NCBI GenBank assembly: GCA_019925095.2
Contig: JAHHIN020000030.1
Location: 992,001-1,056,000 of the forward strand
Length of the DNA stretch: 64,000 bases
Source of the DNA: Dendrolimus kikuchii
Lineage: Eukaryota > Arthropoda > Insecta > Lepidoptera > Lasiocampidae
Reading direction: 5' to 3'
Part shown: in pieces, positions 10,773 to 18,537 of the stretch
Numbering within the stretch: the stretch's first letter is position 1
Layout of the letters: each line of letters begins with the position of its first letter
Translations under genes and position numbers: made by a program
Notes under the pieces: model-generated
Database searches by the model: none
What the model was told of the DNA's origin: nothing
The model's input: the letters and a program-made list of their open reading frames with translations, nothing else

Positions 10773-11289
10773 TTGTCTCCTCAAATGTCGATGATGTACT
10801 ATTGACTGATTTGGTCGACATGAAACAGGGAGTCGTTCAGAATGAGACAGTAGGCGGTTCGGGGGCTCTTTGTTTTGCCTTGGAGTCGTTCAGAATGAGA
10901 CAGTAGGCGGTTCGGGGGCTCTTTGTTTTGCCTTGGAGTCGTTCAGAATGAGACAGTAGGCGGTTCGGGGGCTGTTTGTTTTGCCTTGGAGTCGTTCAGA
11001 ATGAGACAGTAGGCGGTTCGAGGGCTCTTTATTTTGACTTGGAGTCGTTCAGAATGAGATAGTAGGCGGTTCGGGGGGCTCTTTGTTTTGACTTGGAGTC
11101 GTTCAGAATGAGACAGTAGGCGGTTCGGGGGCTCTTTTTTTGCCTTGGAGTCGTTCAGAATGAGACAGTAGGCGGTTCGGGGGCTCTTTGTTTTGCCTTG
11201 GAGTCGTTCAGAATGAGACAGTAGGCGGTTCGGGGGCTGTTTGTTTTGAACTGGTTGGGAAGCGATTTGCACATTGAAAGCTCTTGAAT
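10773..11289 (-). pseudogene. Duplicated 3' end of the major capsid gene
   Basis: This block repeats pieces of 11289-11550. The intergenic stretch TCTCCTCAA...CTGATTTGGTC plus the last codons of the capsid gene reappear at 10774-10850. A segment matching the capsid stretch around FNVQIAP (11494-11548) reappears at 11247-11280. The roughly 108 bases between these parts in the intact gene are missing from the copy, and the minisatellite sits at that deletion junction. The result is a tandem partial gene duplication, non-functional, directly downstream of the intact capsid gene. Confidence 0.8.
10829..11253. repeat. 53-bp minisatellite, 8 units, derived from capsid gene sequence
   Basis: Units start at 10829, 10882, 10935, 10988, 11041, 11095, 11147 and 11200, spaced 53, 53, 53, 53, 54, 52 and 53 bases. 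Each begins GGAGTCGTTCAGAATGAGAC and contains GGGGCTCTTTGTTTTG. The first 32 bases match the capsid gene at 11354-11385 (coding TAYCLILNDS on the minus strand). The rest matches 11494-11509 of the same gene. Units are nearly identical, so expansion is recent. Confidence 0.93.
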
Positions 11290-11302
11290 GTCTCCTCAAG
11301 TG

Positions 11303-12499
11303 CTATTGAGTTATTTTTCGAACTGATTTGGTCAACAGACTGTATTGAAACAGGGAGTCGTTCAGAATGAGACAGTAGGCGGTTGTACCATCTGCAACTG
11401 GTTTTTTAAACTCCAACTCTAATTTGATATCAATCACACCGTTGACACCCGAGTTAAGTGTATCTGTTTGTCGGGAACAGTCGATGACGATCAAGGGGCT
11501 CTTTGTTTTGAAGTGACTCGGAGCGATTTGCACATTGAAGCTCTTCGATCCATAGTATGATCTCTTAAAGTTGACGAAGGCCTCGTAGAGTAGTGAGTAC
11601 ACTCCCTTTTCAAAGTCGTTAGCGAATGAGTCATAGGGATAGTATTGTGAATTAAGATATAAGCGCGCATTATAAAAATTACAATGATCAAACAGGCTCT
11701 TATCTTTACTCGCTTCATTATTCCGTAAATGTTGAAATCCTAGTATGATGAAGCGAGGTTTTTCCAACTGAGTGGTTGTCTTCACAGACCACACGTGTTT
11801 TTGAGATGTAGGCAACACCGGATACTCGTACAGATCCCACGAACGAAAAGCAATCGGAATGGGTATGTCATTTTCCACATATTTCAACAGGTTCAGTTTT
11901 TCCTTATCAGACACTTTGATGACAGGTACACGCCACACTATGCGATGAATATCGACTTCAATCTTCTTTGCCACATCTTTGAGAACCGCACAGTTCAAAT
12001 TTGAAGAGCTTCGGTTCAAAATCAGCTCATGTTTCGCATTCACAATCACTTTGTTGTAATCCTCGGCGAAGCCCAACAGGTGTCGAAGTGGTATTGTGAA
12101 GGAGAATTCCCCTTCAAATTCCTTAAACCCATTAATGTTCCATCCACTATTTTCCAAGGCTTTACCCTCCTCCTCACCGTAGGATACAATACCCTTCATG
12201 GTGGTGGTGACGCCGCAGATTTTTATCCTATCAATCTCGACACCGTTCAATTCATAACGAATGTCTTGGAACAGGTGAACAGGTGCATTGTTGATGAAAG
12301 TAGAATTTTTCGTAGTTGTACCTTCAACAATCAGTTGACTCTCGCATGGCAGCACTATGGAATCTTGATCGTTGATGCGGATACGAATCTCATCATTGTT
12401 CTTATATGAGTCGTTGTATGATGTGTACGTGTGATATTCAACAGACTCTATAGAGTTATCGAATAACACACTCTCCCCTATATTTAGAATTGACGACAT
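11303..12499 (-). CDS. MCP: Polinton major capsid protein (double jelly-roll type)
   Basis: The 398-residue frame begins MSSILNIGESVLFDNSIES. It contains blocks I associate with Polinton major capsid proteins: YELNGVEIDRIKICGVTT near 80-97, RVPVIKVSDKEKL near 190, a YYPYDSFANDFEKGVY block near 282-297, and the C-terminal TAYCLILNDS. Double jelly-roll capsid proteins build icosahedral shells in adenovirus- and PRD1-like viruses. The fold assignment is from family knowledge, not from this sequence alone. The start ATG overlaps the stop of the small gene upstream (TAATG). The frame is complete. A duplicated fragment of its 3' end lies just downstream. Confidence 0.85.
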   Translation of the reverse strand: MSSILNIGESVLFDNSIESVEYHTYTSYNDSYKNNDEIRIRINDQDSIVLPCESQLIVEGTTTKNSTFINNAPVHLFQDIRYELNGVEIDRIKICGVTTTMKGIVSYGEEEGKALENSGWNINGFKEFEGEFSFTIPLRHLLGFAEDYNKVIVNAKHELILNRSSSNLNCAVLKDVAKKIEVDIHRIVWRVPVIKVSDKEKLNLLKYVENDIPIPIAFRSWDLYEYPVLPTSQKHVWSVKTTTQLEKPRFIILGFQHLRNNEASKDKSLFDHCNFYNARLYLNSQYYPYDSFANDFEKGVYSLLYEAFVNFKRSYYGSKSFNVQIAPSHFKTKSPLIVIDCSRQTDTLNSGVNGVIDIKLELEFKKPVADGTTAYCLILNDSLFQYSLLTKSVRKITQ

Positions 12500-12639
12500 T
12501 ATTTTAATTTTAATCCTAGTGATTGTAGAAATAGGGTGTTATCTGGTCTTAATTGTTGCGGTTTAGATGTTGTCACTGACGTAGGACTGGAGAGAGTATG
12601 AGCCAACACTATTTCGCTATTGGTTTTATATATAATCAT
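12499..12639 (-). CDS. Small Polinton protein, 46 residues, between minor and major capsid genes
   Basis: This short frame starts with ATG at 12637-12639 and ends with TAA at 12499-12501. Its start overlaps the minor capsid stop (ATGA) and its stop overlaps the major capsid start (TAATG). The protein begins MIIYKTNSEIVLAH, is rich in Ser, Thr and Pro in the middle, and ends LFLQSLGLKLK. It has no membrane segment. The double overlap and open frame argue that it is real. A short protein ending with a similar leucine-rich tail occurs, as I recall, between the capsid genes of other insect Polintons. Its function is unknown. Confidence 0.7.
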   Translation of the reverse strand: MIIYKTNSEIVLAHTLSSPTSVTTSKPQQLRPDNTLFLQSLGLKLK

Positions 12640-13337
12640 TTTATCTTTTTAATATGGAGACGAAGCGAAATGTTCTCTTTTCGAAAGTTTACAAGATGCC
12701 CTTCTTCATTCACCACACGCACCTGGAGATTTTGAATTATATTCACCTTCAATGGTAAATAGACTAGGTTTGCTGGACACTCTATAATTTGATATCCAGG
12801 CGGTACTGATGGAGAAAACTCGTGTAGGATGTGTGATGGTTGGTTATTAACGAATGAGCCTCGAATAATATTACACTCCACTCTTATAGAGTTGGTGATT
12901 AGAATATTTATCGCTTGATCTGATGTGTGCAGCTGCTTTTTCTTTAACAGTCTTTTTGAGAACCCAAAAATACTACCAACACTGTTCTCTTTATCAAAAT
13001 GAATATCGTAATTTGGTGAATAAAATAAACATTTCATTGTGTTTGAATTCACTTCTATATCAAAGATTTTATAAGGGTCGCCTTCTGCCCGCTCCTCAAT
13101 CTCCTTTTCCAGATACTTTATTATATTTTCCAGTTCATATGAGCCTTCGGGAATCGCGATAACCTCTTTATCTCCATAATATAATAGATTGTTAGTGCTG
13201 TCTACGTTAGGTATCGAATTGAATGTTTTAAAGTATATTAGCGCGCACTCAAAATCACCCTCACCCAATTCTATGGGGGGAAGGAAATCGACACTCAACG
13301 TGGAGTCGTCACCGCTCAGCGATAAGGTAAGAGACAT
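12636..13337 (-). CDS. mCP: Polinton minor capsid (penton-like) protein
   Basis: I chose ATG at 13335-13337 (MSLTLSLSGDDS). A longer frame upstream to 13382 adds a stretch with no resemblance to the family. The 233-residue protein contains PPIELGEGDFECALIYFKTF near residues 21-40, PEGSYELENIIKYLE near 63-77 and SIFGFSKRLL near 122. These match the arrangement I know from Polinton minor capsid proteins, predicted to be single jelly-rolls at capsid vertices. The stop overlaps the next start (ATGA at 12636-12639). The frame is intact. It lies between the protease and the small 46-residue gene in a same-strand cluster. Confidence 0.82.
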   Translation of the reverse strand: MSLTLSLSGDDSTLSVDFLPPIELGEGDFECALIYFKTFNSIPNVDSTNNLLYYGDKEVIAIPEGSYELENIIKYLEKEIEERAEGDPYKIFDIEVNSNTMKCLFYSPNYDIHFDKENSVGSIFGFSKRLLKKKQLHTSDQAINILITNSIRVECNIIRGSFVNNQPSHILHEFSPSVPPGYQIIECPANLVYLPLKVNIIQNLQVRVVNEEGHLVNFRKENISLRLHIKKIK

Positions 13338-13394
13338 TATCACAATGTAGCATAGAGGTGAGAAATGAAACGTTTTCCACACGACAGATGTATT

Positions 13395-13781
13395 TTATTT
13401 CTTACTAAACATATGTTCACAAACATTTGACAGAAAACGTAAACACAAGTGTCCACAATTGTATTTCTTATCTTTCTGCATATCATTATAGTTATAGATA
13501 ATAGTGATGTCATCACCCATGTAATTGATCACTTCCTGTGGTGGTCTCAAGTCTCCATAACTATCGAAATATTCACAGTGTTTATCCTTTTTCACATACG
13601 CCACCCAGTGTGTTCCAGCCCCACGCGTATCATCTAAATTTACGATCCCCGTTTCACACCTCCAAGAGCGCTTCGAGGGTAACTCATCCCGCATAACCAC
13701 ACCTCGAAAATGCGGTATATTTAATCGTTTAGCGTATGTTGTGAGCTCATAGTCGAGGAGAGCGCGATTCGGCAGGGCAAT
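13395..13781 (-). CDS. PRO: Adenain-like cysteine protease; usual start codon is ATT
   Basis: The triad region is clear: GTHWVAYVK (His), YFDSYGDLRPP (Asp) and YNCGHLCLRFL (Cys). This is the arrangement of adenovirus-type maturation proteases, which cut capsid precursors. The first ATG in frame is at about 13692-13694. Homologous-looking sequence continues upstream without a stop as ALPNRALLDYELTTYAKRL. Where the initiator would be expected, the codon is ATT (13779-13781). So either the start was lost, or a non-AUG codon or the internal ATG is used. Translation from the internal ATG would remove about 29 residues but keep the triad. The 5' end abuts the PLA2-type gene's stop (13784). Confidence 0.82.
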   Translation of the reverse strand: MALPNRALLDYELTTYAKRLNIPHFRGVVMRDELPSKRSWRCETGIVNLDDTRGAGTHWVAYVKKDKHCEYFDSYGDLRPPQEVINYMGDDITIIYNYNDMQKDKKYNCGHLCLRFLSNVCEHMFSKK

Positions 13782-13783
13782 GT

Positions 13784-14491
13784 TTAGTTTTTTTGATATG
13801 GTGCAAGATAGAGGCCCATACCTTTTTTGTAGGCTGCCATATACATTCCTTTACCCACAGCCATGGGTGTTGAATCTTTCTTTTTCACCATTTCATAAAT
13901 ATTTTTTGCAGCGGTTGTGACCCCTCCGGCTAGAGTTCCAGCGGCAGCCAAAGCTCCTAAAATCGGTAGCAATGGTAAAAAGCCCCCTTTCTTCGGTAGT
14001 GCTATAACTCTCGGCTTTCTCACACCGCCCTTATGTTTAAAACTTTTTTTGGCAGCCTTTATTGCAGCGCTCACCAATTTGTTGTTGCAACGGTGCTTAC
14101 GAGCAGCTTTTATAACTTTGGTGAGTCCCATGCCACGTTTAACTTTGAACTTCATTAGTTTATTGACAGCGAGTGCCGCCACCCTCTCGGACAAATCCTT
14201 AGACTCACGCCAACGCTTCTCCGCTGCTGAAGCCAACTCTAAATCAGCCGTGTGTCGATGCTCTAAGGATGAATTTTAAGCGTATGCAATGTCGTGGTGT
14301 TTGCAGGCCTCATCCAAGGGATTGATACCTTTATCACCTCTTTTCAAACGTTTTTTCAATTTTGTCCCAGGCCCACAGAAATTGTAACCGGGTAGGTGCA
14401 ATTCAATCGGTAAATTATCGATAAGTGTATTAATTAAACCACTTCCGCCTTTTGCAGAAGCACTTGGTTGACTGAGAAGATGATCAATCAT
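13784..14491 (-). pseudogene. Polinton PLA2-like minor capsid protein with in-frame TAA
   Basis: ATG at 14489-14491 opens a frame with a phospholipase A2-type signature: CGPG at residues 39-42 (calcium loop) and HDIAY at 66-70. This is the HDxxY pattern also seen in parvovirus VP1. A TAA at 14276-14278 interrupts it. The same frame then continues open to 13784 with a Lys/Arg-rich helical region and a hydrophobic Gly/Ala segment (LPLLPILGALAAAGTLAGG), then another basic tail. Family knowledge suggests a membrane-active minor capsid component needed for entry-like steps. The stop removes everything after the catalytic motif. The gene is divergent from the packaging ATPase, with starts about 50 bases apart. 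Confidence 0.8.
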
Positions 14492-14539
14492 TTTTCGTAT
14501 TTAAGACACGTTCACACGTTTCTATTATCTTTCGACAGA

Positions 14540-15232
14540 ATGAAGTTCAAGAAACAAACGACTTGTTTATCAGTCAAAGGTTGGGATATGAAGGGTGATA
14601 ATTGTGGTGGTGGTGTTTCGAGACACGGTGTATTACTACCCAACAATATAAGAAGTTTGATATGCGGTCCGTCGGGGTGTGGTAAAACTAATATTTTGCT
14701 CACTCTACTCTTGGATTCGAAAGGTGTAATTTTTGAAAGTATTTACCTGTATTCTAATTCGTTAAACCAACCAAAATACATATTTTTGGATAAAGTATTC
14801 AAACATGTGCCCGAAGTGAATTACTACACCTTCTCAGATAAGAATGAGGTGATTTCACCGGAAGAGGCTCACAACAATAGCATTATAATATTCGATGATG
14901 TCTCGATGGAAGATCAAGAACCAATTCGAATGCATTTCTCCATGGGTAGACACAAAGGGTTGGATTGTTTTTATTTATGTCAAACCTATAGCAAAATACC
15001 TAAACAGTTGGTGCGTGATAACGCAAACTTTATTATACTCTTCAAACAGGATGAGATGAATGTAAGACATGCGTATGATGATCATGTAAATACGGATATG
15101 TCGTAGGATGTGTTCCTGGAAATGTGTAAAACATGTTGGAAGGATAAGTACGGTTTCATAGTGATTAACAAAGATGTTGAAATGAGTAAAGGCAGATACC
15201 GCAGGGGTTTCGATGACTTTATAATATTATAG
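14540..15232 (+). pseudogene. ATP: Genome-packaging ATPase (FtsK/HerA-like) with in-frame TAG
   Basis: The start ATG at 14540 gives MKFKKQTTCL. Walker A is GPSGCGKT at residues 43-50 and Walker B is SIIIFDDVS near 114-122, followed by a sensor-like CQTYSKIPKQ segment. This is the compact A32-type packaging ATPase of Polintons, which drives DNA into capsids. A TAG at 15104-15106 stops it after NTDMS. The frame continues open for 41 more codons (CWKDKYGFIVINKDVEMSKG region) to TAG at 15230-15232, so the first stop is probably a lesion that removes the C-terminal 40 or so residues. Confidence 0.88.
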
Positions 15233-15259
15233 ATATAAATTGTACAACCACATTCCATC

Positions 15260-15952
15260 ATGAGCTCTCCAACGGTGCAGATCTTTGGTGATAAAGAGAC
15301 TAAACGTAAACTCATTAAATCTGTAAGCGTGGTAAAAAAGAAAATAAAACGTTTAAATGAGGGCAAAGCGGAGGGCGAACCGGAAGAAAGTATCAACCCG
15401 TTGGCACAAAAATACTTAGATAATATGATCATTAACAAGATTAAAAAAATTCCCTTAGGTGTTTATATTACGTCAGATGGTTACTACATAGGTAATACTC
15501 GTATTGAGTTTGATAAGAGTCATTTGAAAATCCAGAACGAAAAATTCAAGTGCACACCTGGTCTGATGGAGCTTTTATTTAAAAAGGATCCTAATACATC
15601 GCTCATCCACCCGATGGATGGAAAGAACTATTACAAAATAATAGTAATGACAAACGCTCATAGACGTAATTACTCTTCCGGTGGGCAAATACAGGGTGAT
15701 AAGAGTCTCAAGTACATAAACTATATAAAGCATTTTCTTAAAACTGGAGGAGGTCTCGTAATGAAAAACTATTACCCGAATACGGATTACAAATACTGGG
15801 ATGATCCTAATGAGTTGGTTGACAGGTTACGATTGCTAATAGCTTCAAAAAATGCTGGTAACAATAACCACTGTAATGAGATTATAGCGATAATAGAAGA
15901 GTTGACAGAATCCAATATAATTGAGCCATCATCGATTGATGCTTTAAAATAA
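15260..15952 (+). CDS. Polinton conserved protein, DUF8207-like
   Basis: The 230-residue frame begins MSSPTVQIFGDKETKRKL. It has a basic N-terminal half, then GVYITSDGYYIGNTRIEFD near 83-101, and a block YWDDPNELVDRLRLLIASK followed by CNEIIAIIEEL near the C-terminus. That block is one I recognise from insect proteins annotated with the DUF8207 domain, common in Polintons. Its function is not established. It follows the ATPase by 27 bases on the same strand and is followed after 2 bases by the next ATG, so it is probably co-transcribed. No break is visible. Confidence 0.78.
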   Translation: MSSPTVQIFGDKETKRKLIKSVSVVKKKIKRLNEGKAEGEPEESINPLAQKYLDNMIINKIKKIPLGVYITSDGYYIGNTRIEFDKSHLKIQNEKFKCTPGLMELLFKKDPNTSLIHPMDGKNYYKIIVMTNAHRRNYSSGGQIQGDKSLKYINYIKHFLKTGGGLVMKNYYPNTDYKYWDDPNELVDRLRLLIASKNAGNNNHCNEIIAIIEELTESNIIEPSSIDALK

Positions 15953-15954
15953 AA

Positions 15955-16353
15955 ATGACTATCGACAAGTTTGGACGTTACTTGCAAGATTACAAAGTAA
16001 AATCATCACACCCCCCTCTCAATATTAAAAAACATCAAGTGGACTTTGAAAATCGTATTTTGAGAAACGTTAAAAGAGGCATCCTGAAAAATGACGTCAT
16101 TATAAAAGAGCAACTCGATGAGGTTATGAATCAATGTTTACTTAAAATTAAGGAAGTCTCCCGCAAGCGTCGTGCAGAGCATCATACCACACCGCTGCAG
16201 GTAACGACCACACCAGCCCTGAATCGTGCAGAGCATACCAAACCGCTGCAGGTACCGACCACACCAGCCCTGAATCGTGCAGAGCATACCAAACTGCTGC
16301 AGGTACCGACCACACCAGCCCTGAACAAACCTACCACCTCCAAACCGAAATGA
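15955..16353 (+). CDS. Small basic Polinton protein with 17-residue repeats
   Basis: ATG at 15955 lies two bases after the preceding stop. The stop TGA at 16351-16353 overlaps the integrase start (ATGA). The 132-residue product has a helical basic N-terminal half (DFENRILRNVKRGILKNDV). Its second half is three copies of a unit close to RAEHTKPLQVPTTPALN, ending in a Pro/Thr/Lys tail. The repeats suggest a disordered tail. I do not recognise a domain. Its constant position before the integrase and its coupled junctions support a real gene. Confidence 0.65.
   Translation: MTIDKFGRYLQDYKVKSSHPPLNIKKHQVDFENRILRNVKRGILKNDVIIKEQLDEVMNQCLLKIKEVSRKRRAEHHTTPLQVTTTPALNRAEHTKPLQVPTTPALNRAEHTKLLQVPTTPALNKPTTSKPK
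16171..16326 (+). repeat. 51-54-bp in-frame tandem repeat, 3 units
   Basis: Units 16171-16224 (54 bp), 16225-16275 (51 bp) and 16276-16326 (51 bp) each begin CGTGCAGAGCAT. They code for the 17-18-residue repeat of the preceding entry. All lengths are multiples of three, so the reading frame is kept. Confidence 0.92.
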
Positions 16354-17267
16354 GCAAATGGCAAGTTGTTCAAGAGCTCCATAAAAGTGCTCGTAAAAAT
16401 TTCCCACGAAGACGCTTCATACAAAAAGGTTTTGATGACACCTGGCAGATAGATTTGATTGATATGCAAAAGTATGCTAAATACAATAGAGGGTTCAAAT
16501 ACATTTTGGTGTGTATTGACACATTTTCAAAGTACGCGTGGGCTGAACCCATCAAAAGTAAATTGGCCGAAGATGTGACTCGGGGCATACTCAACATGTT
16601 AACCCACACACGAAAGCCCAAAAACATTCAGTCGGATGATGGGAGAGAATTTTTCAATCAAAAGTTCCAGGATGTAATGAGAAAGTTTAACATAAATCAT
16701 TATTCAACGTACAGTGTGATGAAGGCCTCTATTGCGGAAAGATTCATTAGAACGATAAAAACTTGGCTTTGGCAGCGCTTTACCTATAATGGTTCCTACA
16801 AATGGATTGGTCAAGAGCTTACTGATATAATGAATAAATATAATAAAAAAATACATCGCACTATCGGGGTTGCCCCAGCGAGTGTGAATCATGCTAACGC
16901 CGGCGCCCTCTTATCTACCGTTTACAACCATATCAAAGTGAGCTCTAAACCAAAGTACAAATGTGGTGATTATGTACGAATCAGTAAATATAAATCAACT
17001 TTTTCCAAAGGTTATACCGGAAATTGGAGTGCGGAAATATTTCGAATTGTTAAAGTTAATATCACCAATCCAATAACCTATCACCTACAAGATGAACAGA
17101 AGCATCCCATCTCAGGAGGATTCTACGAGCATGAATTGCAAAAAGTTAAATATCCCGATGTATACTTAGTGGAGAAAGTGTTGAAAAGAAAGGGTAATAA
17201 AGTTCTTGTAAAGTGGTTCGGTATAAATTCTACAAGTTGGATAAATAAAGATAACAACATACAATAA
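16350..17267 (+). CDS. INT: Polinton integrase with C-terminal chromodomain
   Basis: The 305-residue protein has a retroviral-type catalytic core. Asp is in WQIDLID (residue 35), Asp in QSDDGREF (96), and Glu in ASIAERFIRT (130). The family-typical YSTYSVMKASIAERF block is complete. Near the C-terminus YLVEKVLKRKGNKVLVKWFG (about 272-291) is a chromodomain, thought to steer insertion to chromatin. It joins the element's linear DNA ends to the genome. The start overlaps the stop of the small gene before it. The frame is intact, in contrast to the polymerase and ATPase. Confidence 0.93.
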   Translation: MSKWQVVQELHKSARKNFPRRRFIQKGFDDTWQIDLIDMQKYAKYNRGFKYILVCIDTFSKYAWAEPIKSKLAEDVTRGILNMLTHTRKPKNIQSDDGREFFNQKFQDVMRKFNINHYSTYSVMKASIAERFIRTIKTWLWQRFTYNGSYKWIGQELTDIMNKYNKKIHRTIGVAPASVNHANAGALLSTVYNHIKVSSKPKYKCGDYVRISKYKSTFSKGYTGNWSAEIFRIVKVNITNPITYHLQDEQKHPISGGFYEHELQKVKYPDVYLVEKVLKRKGNKVLVKWFGINSTSWINKDNNIQ

Positions 17268-17344
17268 GCAAGTGTTTTATTTCAATTTACTTAATTAATA
17301 TATATATGTTACATTCGCTTTTATCAAATAAAGTATACACAGAC

Positions 17345-17945
17345 ACACAATTCAATTATATATTTTAAAGCAAAAGCTATAACCTGCGATGGTGACACAT
17401 TCGCATCTTATTGTCAAACATAATAATATGTCTTACGAAATTTTTAATTCAGTTATATTTTTTCCACTTTAGGACAACCTATATTAAAAGAAGACAATTT
17501 TAAGAAATCTAAAAGTTTTTTTCAACAGTCGTCCCCCCCCCCTATAACACACCATTGATATTTATTACTTCCATTTAACATTTATTTCATACGATTCTAC
17601 ACAATTAAAACTTTTTTACCTGTTAATTATTTGTCTAAACTAAACATAAACCTTCACTCAGACAAGCTAGTAAAACGTTCACCATTACGTTTCCTAATTT
17701 TTTTTCTGTAAACATATTGTATTCTTCAAAACATCACATCAAAAATCTAAGCACTCTTTAAATTCGAGATTGATATCTCCTATAGTGTCTTCTTGATAAG
17801 TTTGTATATTTTTCCCAAATGTAAAAATGTTATTATCATTAAATTGGCTTTCTTAGTATATGTAAATTAAAACTTGATGAACATCTCCATGTAATTTACT
17901 TAATGGTATAATGTATTTTTGTCACATAATTTCTCAACAAGAATT
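17345..17945 (-). pseudogene. Decayed tandem copy of the 17.95-18.93 kb gene pair
   Basis: Segments of 17950-18830 recur here in the same order and orientation but with deletions. Examples are AAAGCAAAAGCTATAACC at 17368 and 17965, the ATCTAAAAGTTTTTT segment near 17507 and 18136, AACCTTCACTCAGACAAGC at 17650 and 18540, and AATTCGAGATTGATATCTCC at 17761 and 18659. The copy is shorter by roughly a third and has no usable frame. Between the integrase stop and 17345 I see nothing else. Confidence 0.75.
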
Positions 17946-17949
17946 TAAG

Positions 17950-18537
17950 TATTTTTTTAACCATAAAGCAAAAGCTATAACCTCTACACCACTGCAATGA
18001 CACATTCGCGTCTTATTATCAAACAAAATATGTCTTTCACAATTTTTTAAATATTGTAAATTTAATTCAGGTATAATTTTTTCCACTTTGGGACAACCTA
18101 GTTCTTCTATATTAAAATAAGAAAAATTTTAAGAAATCTAAAAGTTTTTTTTCTACAGTCCCTCCTTTATAACACCATTGATATTTATTATTATTATTTC
18201 CATTTAACATTTTAAGTTTATATATTAATTGACTGTAAGTAATGTCAGACATTTTATTTTCACATGGTAAGCCATGTATATTTTTTTCACAAAAATGAAT
18301 CGTTCTACTTTTTCTATATAATAATAACCAATCAGGAAGTCGTACGTGAAATAGCATTACTCCCCCGTTTATTAAGTTATAGATTGCAATTTCTTTAATA
18401 TCGATTTTATCTTTTACAGGGAACCCATTTATATCTATAACATACTTCATGTTTGTAATATCCATTCTACACAAATACAATACACAATAAAAAAAAAAAC
18501 CTGCTAATTCTTTAGCACCTTTGTCTAAACAAAACAT
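17950..18537 (-). pseudogene. Exonuclease-like (RNase H fold?) gene, frameshifted at its 3' end
   Basis: The open frame 18537-18112 is 141 residues. The more likely start is the ATG near 18465 (MDITNMKYVIDINGF). The pattern YVIDINGFPVKDKIDIKEIAI, then IHGLPCENK and KGGTVEKKLLDF, resembles a family of insect proteins whose N-terminus looks like the first acidic motif of DEDD exonucleases. Beyond the stop, other frames continue the resemblance (IEELGCPKVEKI, then a Cys/His-containing tail to about 17950). The gene has therefore probably suffered at least two frameshifts. The functional call is tentative. It overlaps the next gene by 13 bases and has a decayed copy beside it. Confidence 0.45.

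Noticed and set aside
10829..11253. Regular 53-bp array looking like a CRISPR
   Set aside because: Units are contiguous and nearly identical with no variable spacers, and the unit derives from the adjacent capsid gene.
10943..11299. 118-residue open frame across the minisatellite
   Set aside because: It is a by-product of the repeat and alternates between frames of the duplicated capsid tail.
14468..14539. Upstream extension of the packaging ATPase from a TTG
   Set aside because: The ATG at 14540 gives the family-like start, and the extension overlaps the divergent gene's 5' end.
16138..16469. Minus-strand frames opposite the 17-residue repeats
   Set aside because: They mirror the tandem repeat and overlap the integrase on the other strand.
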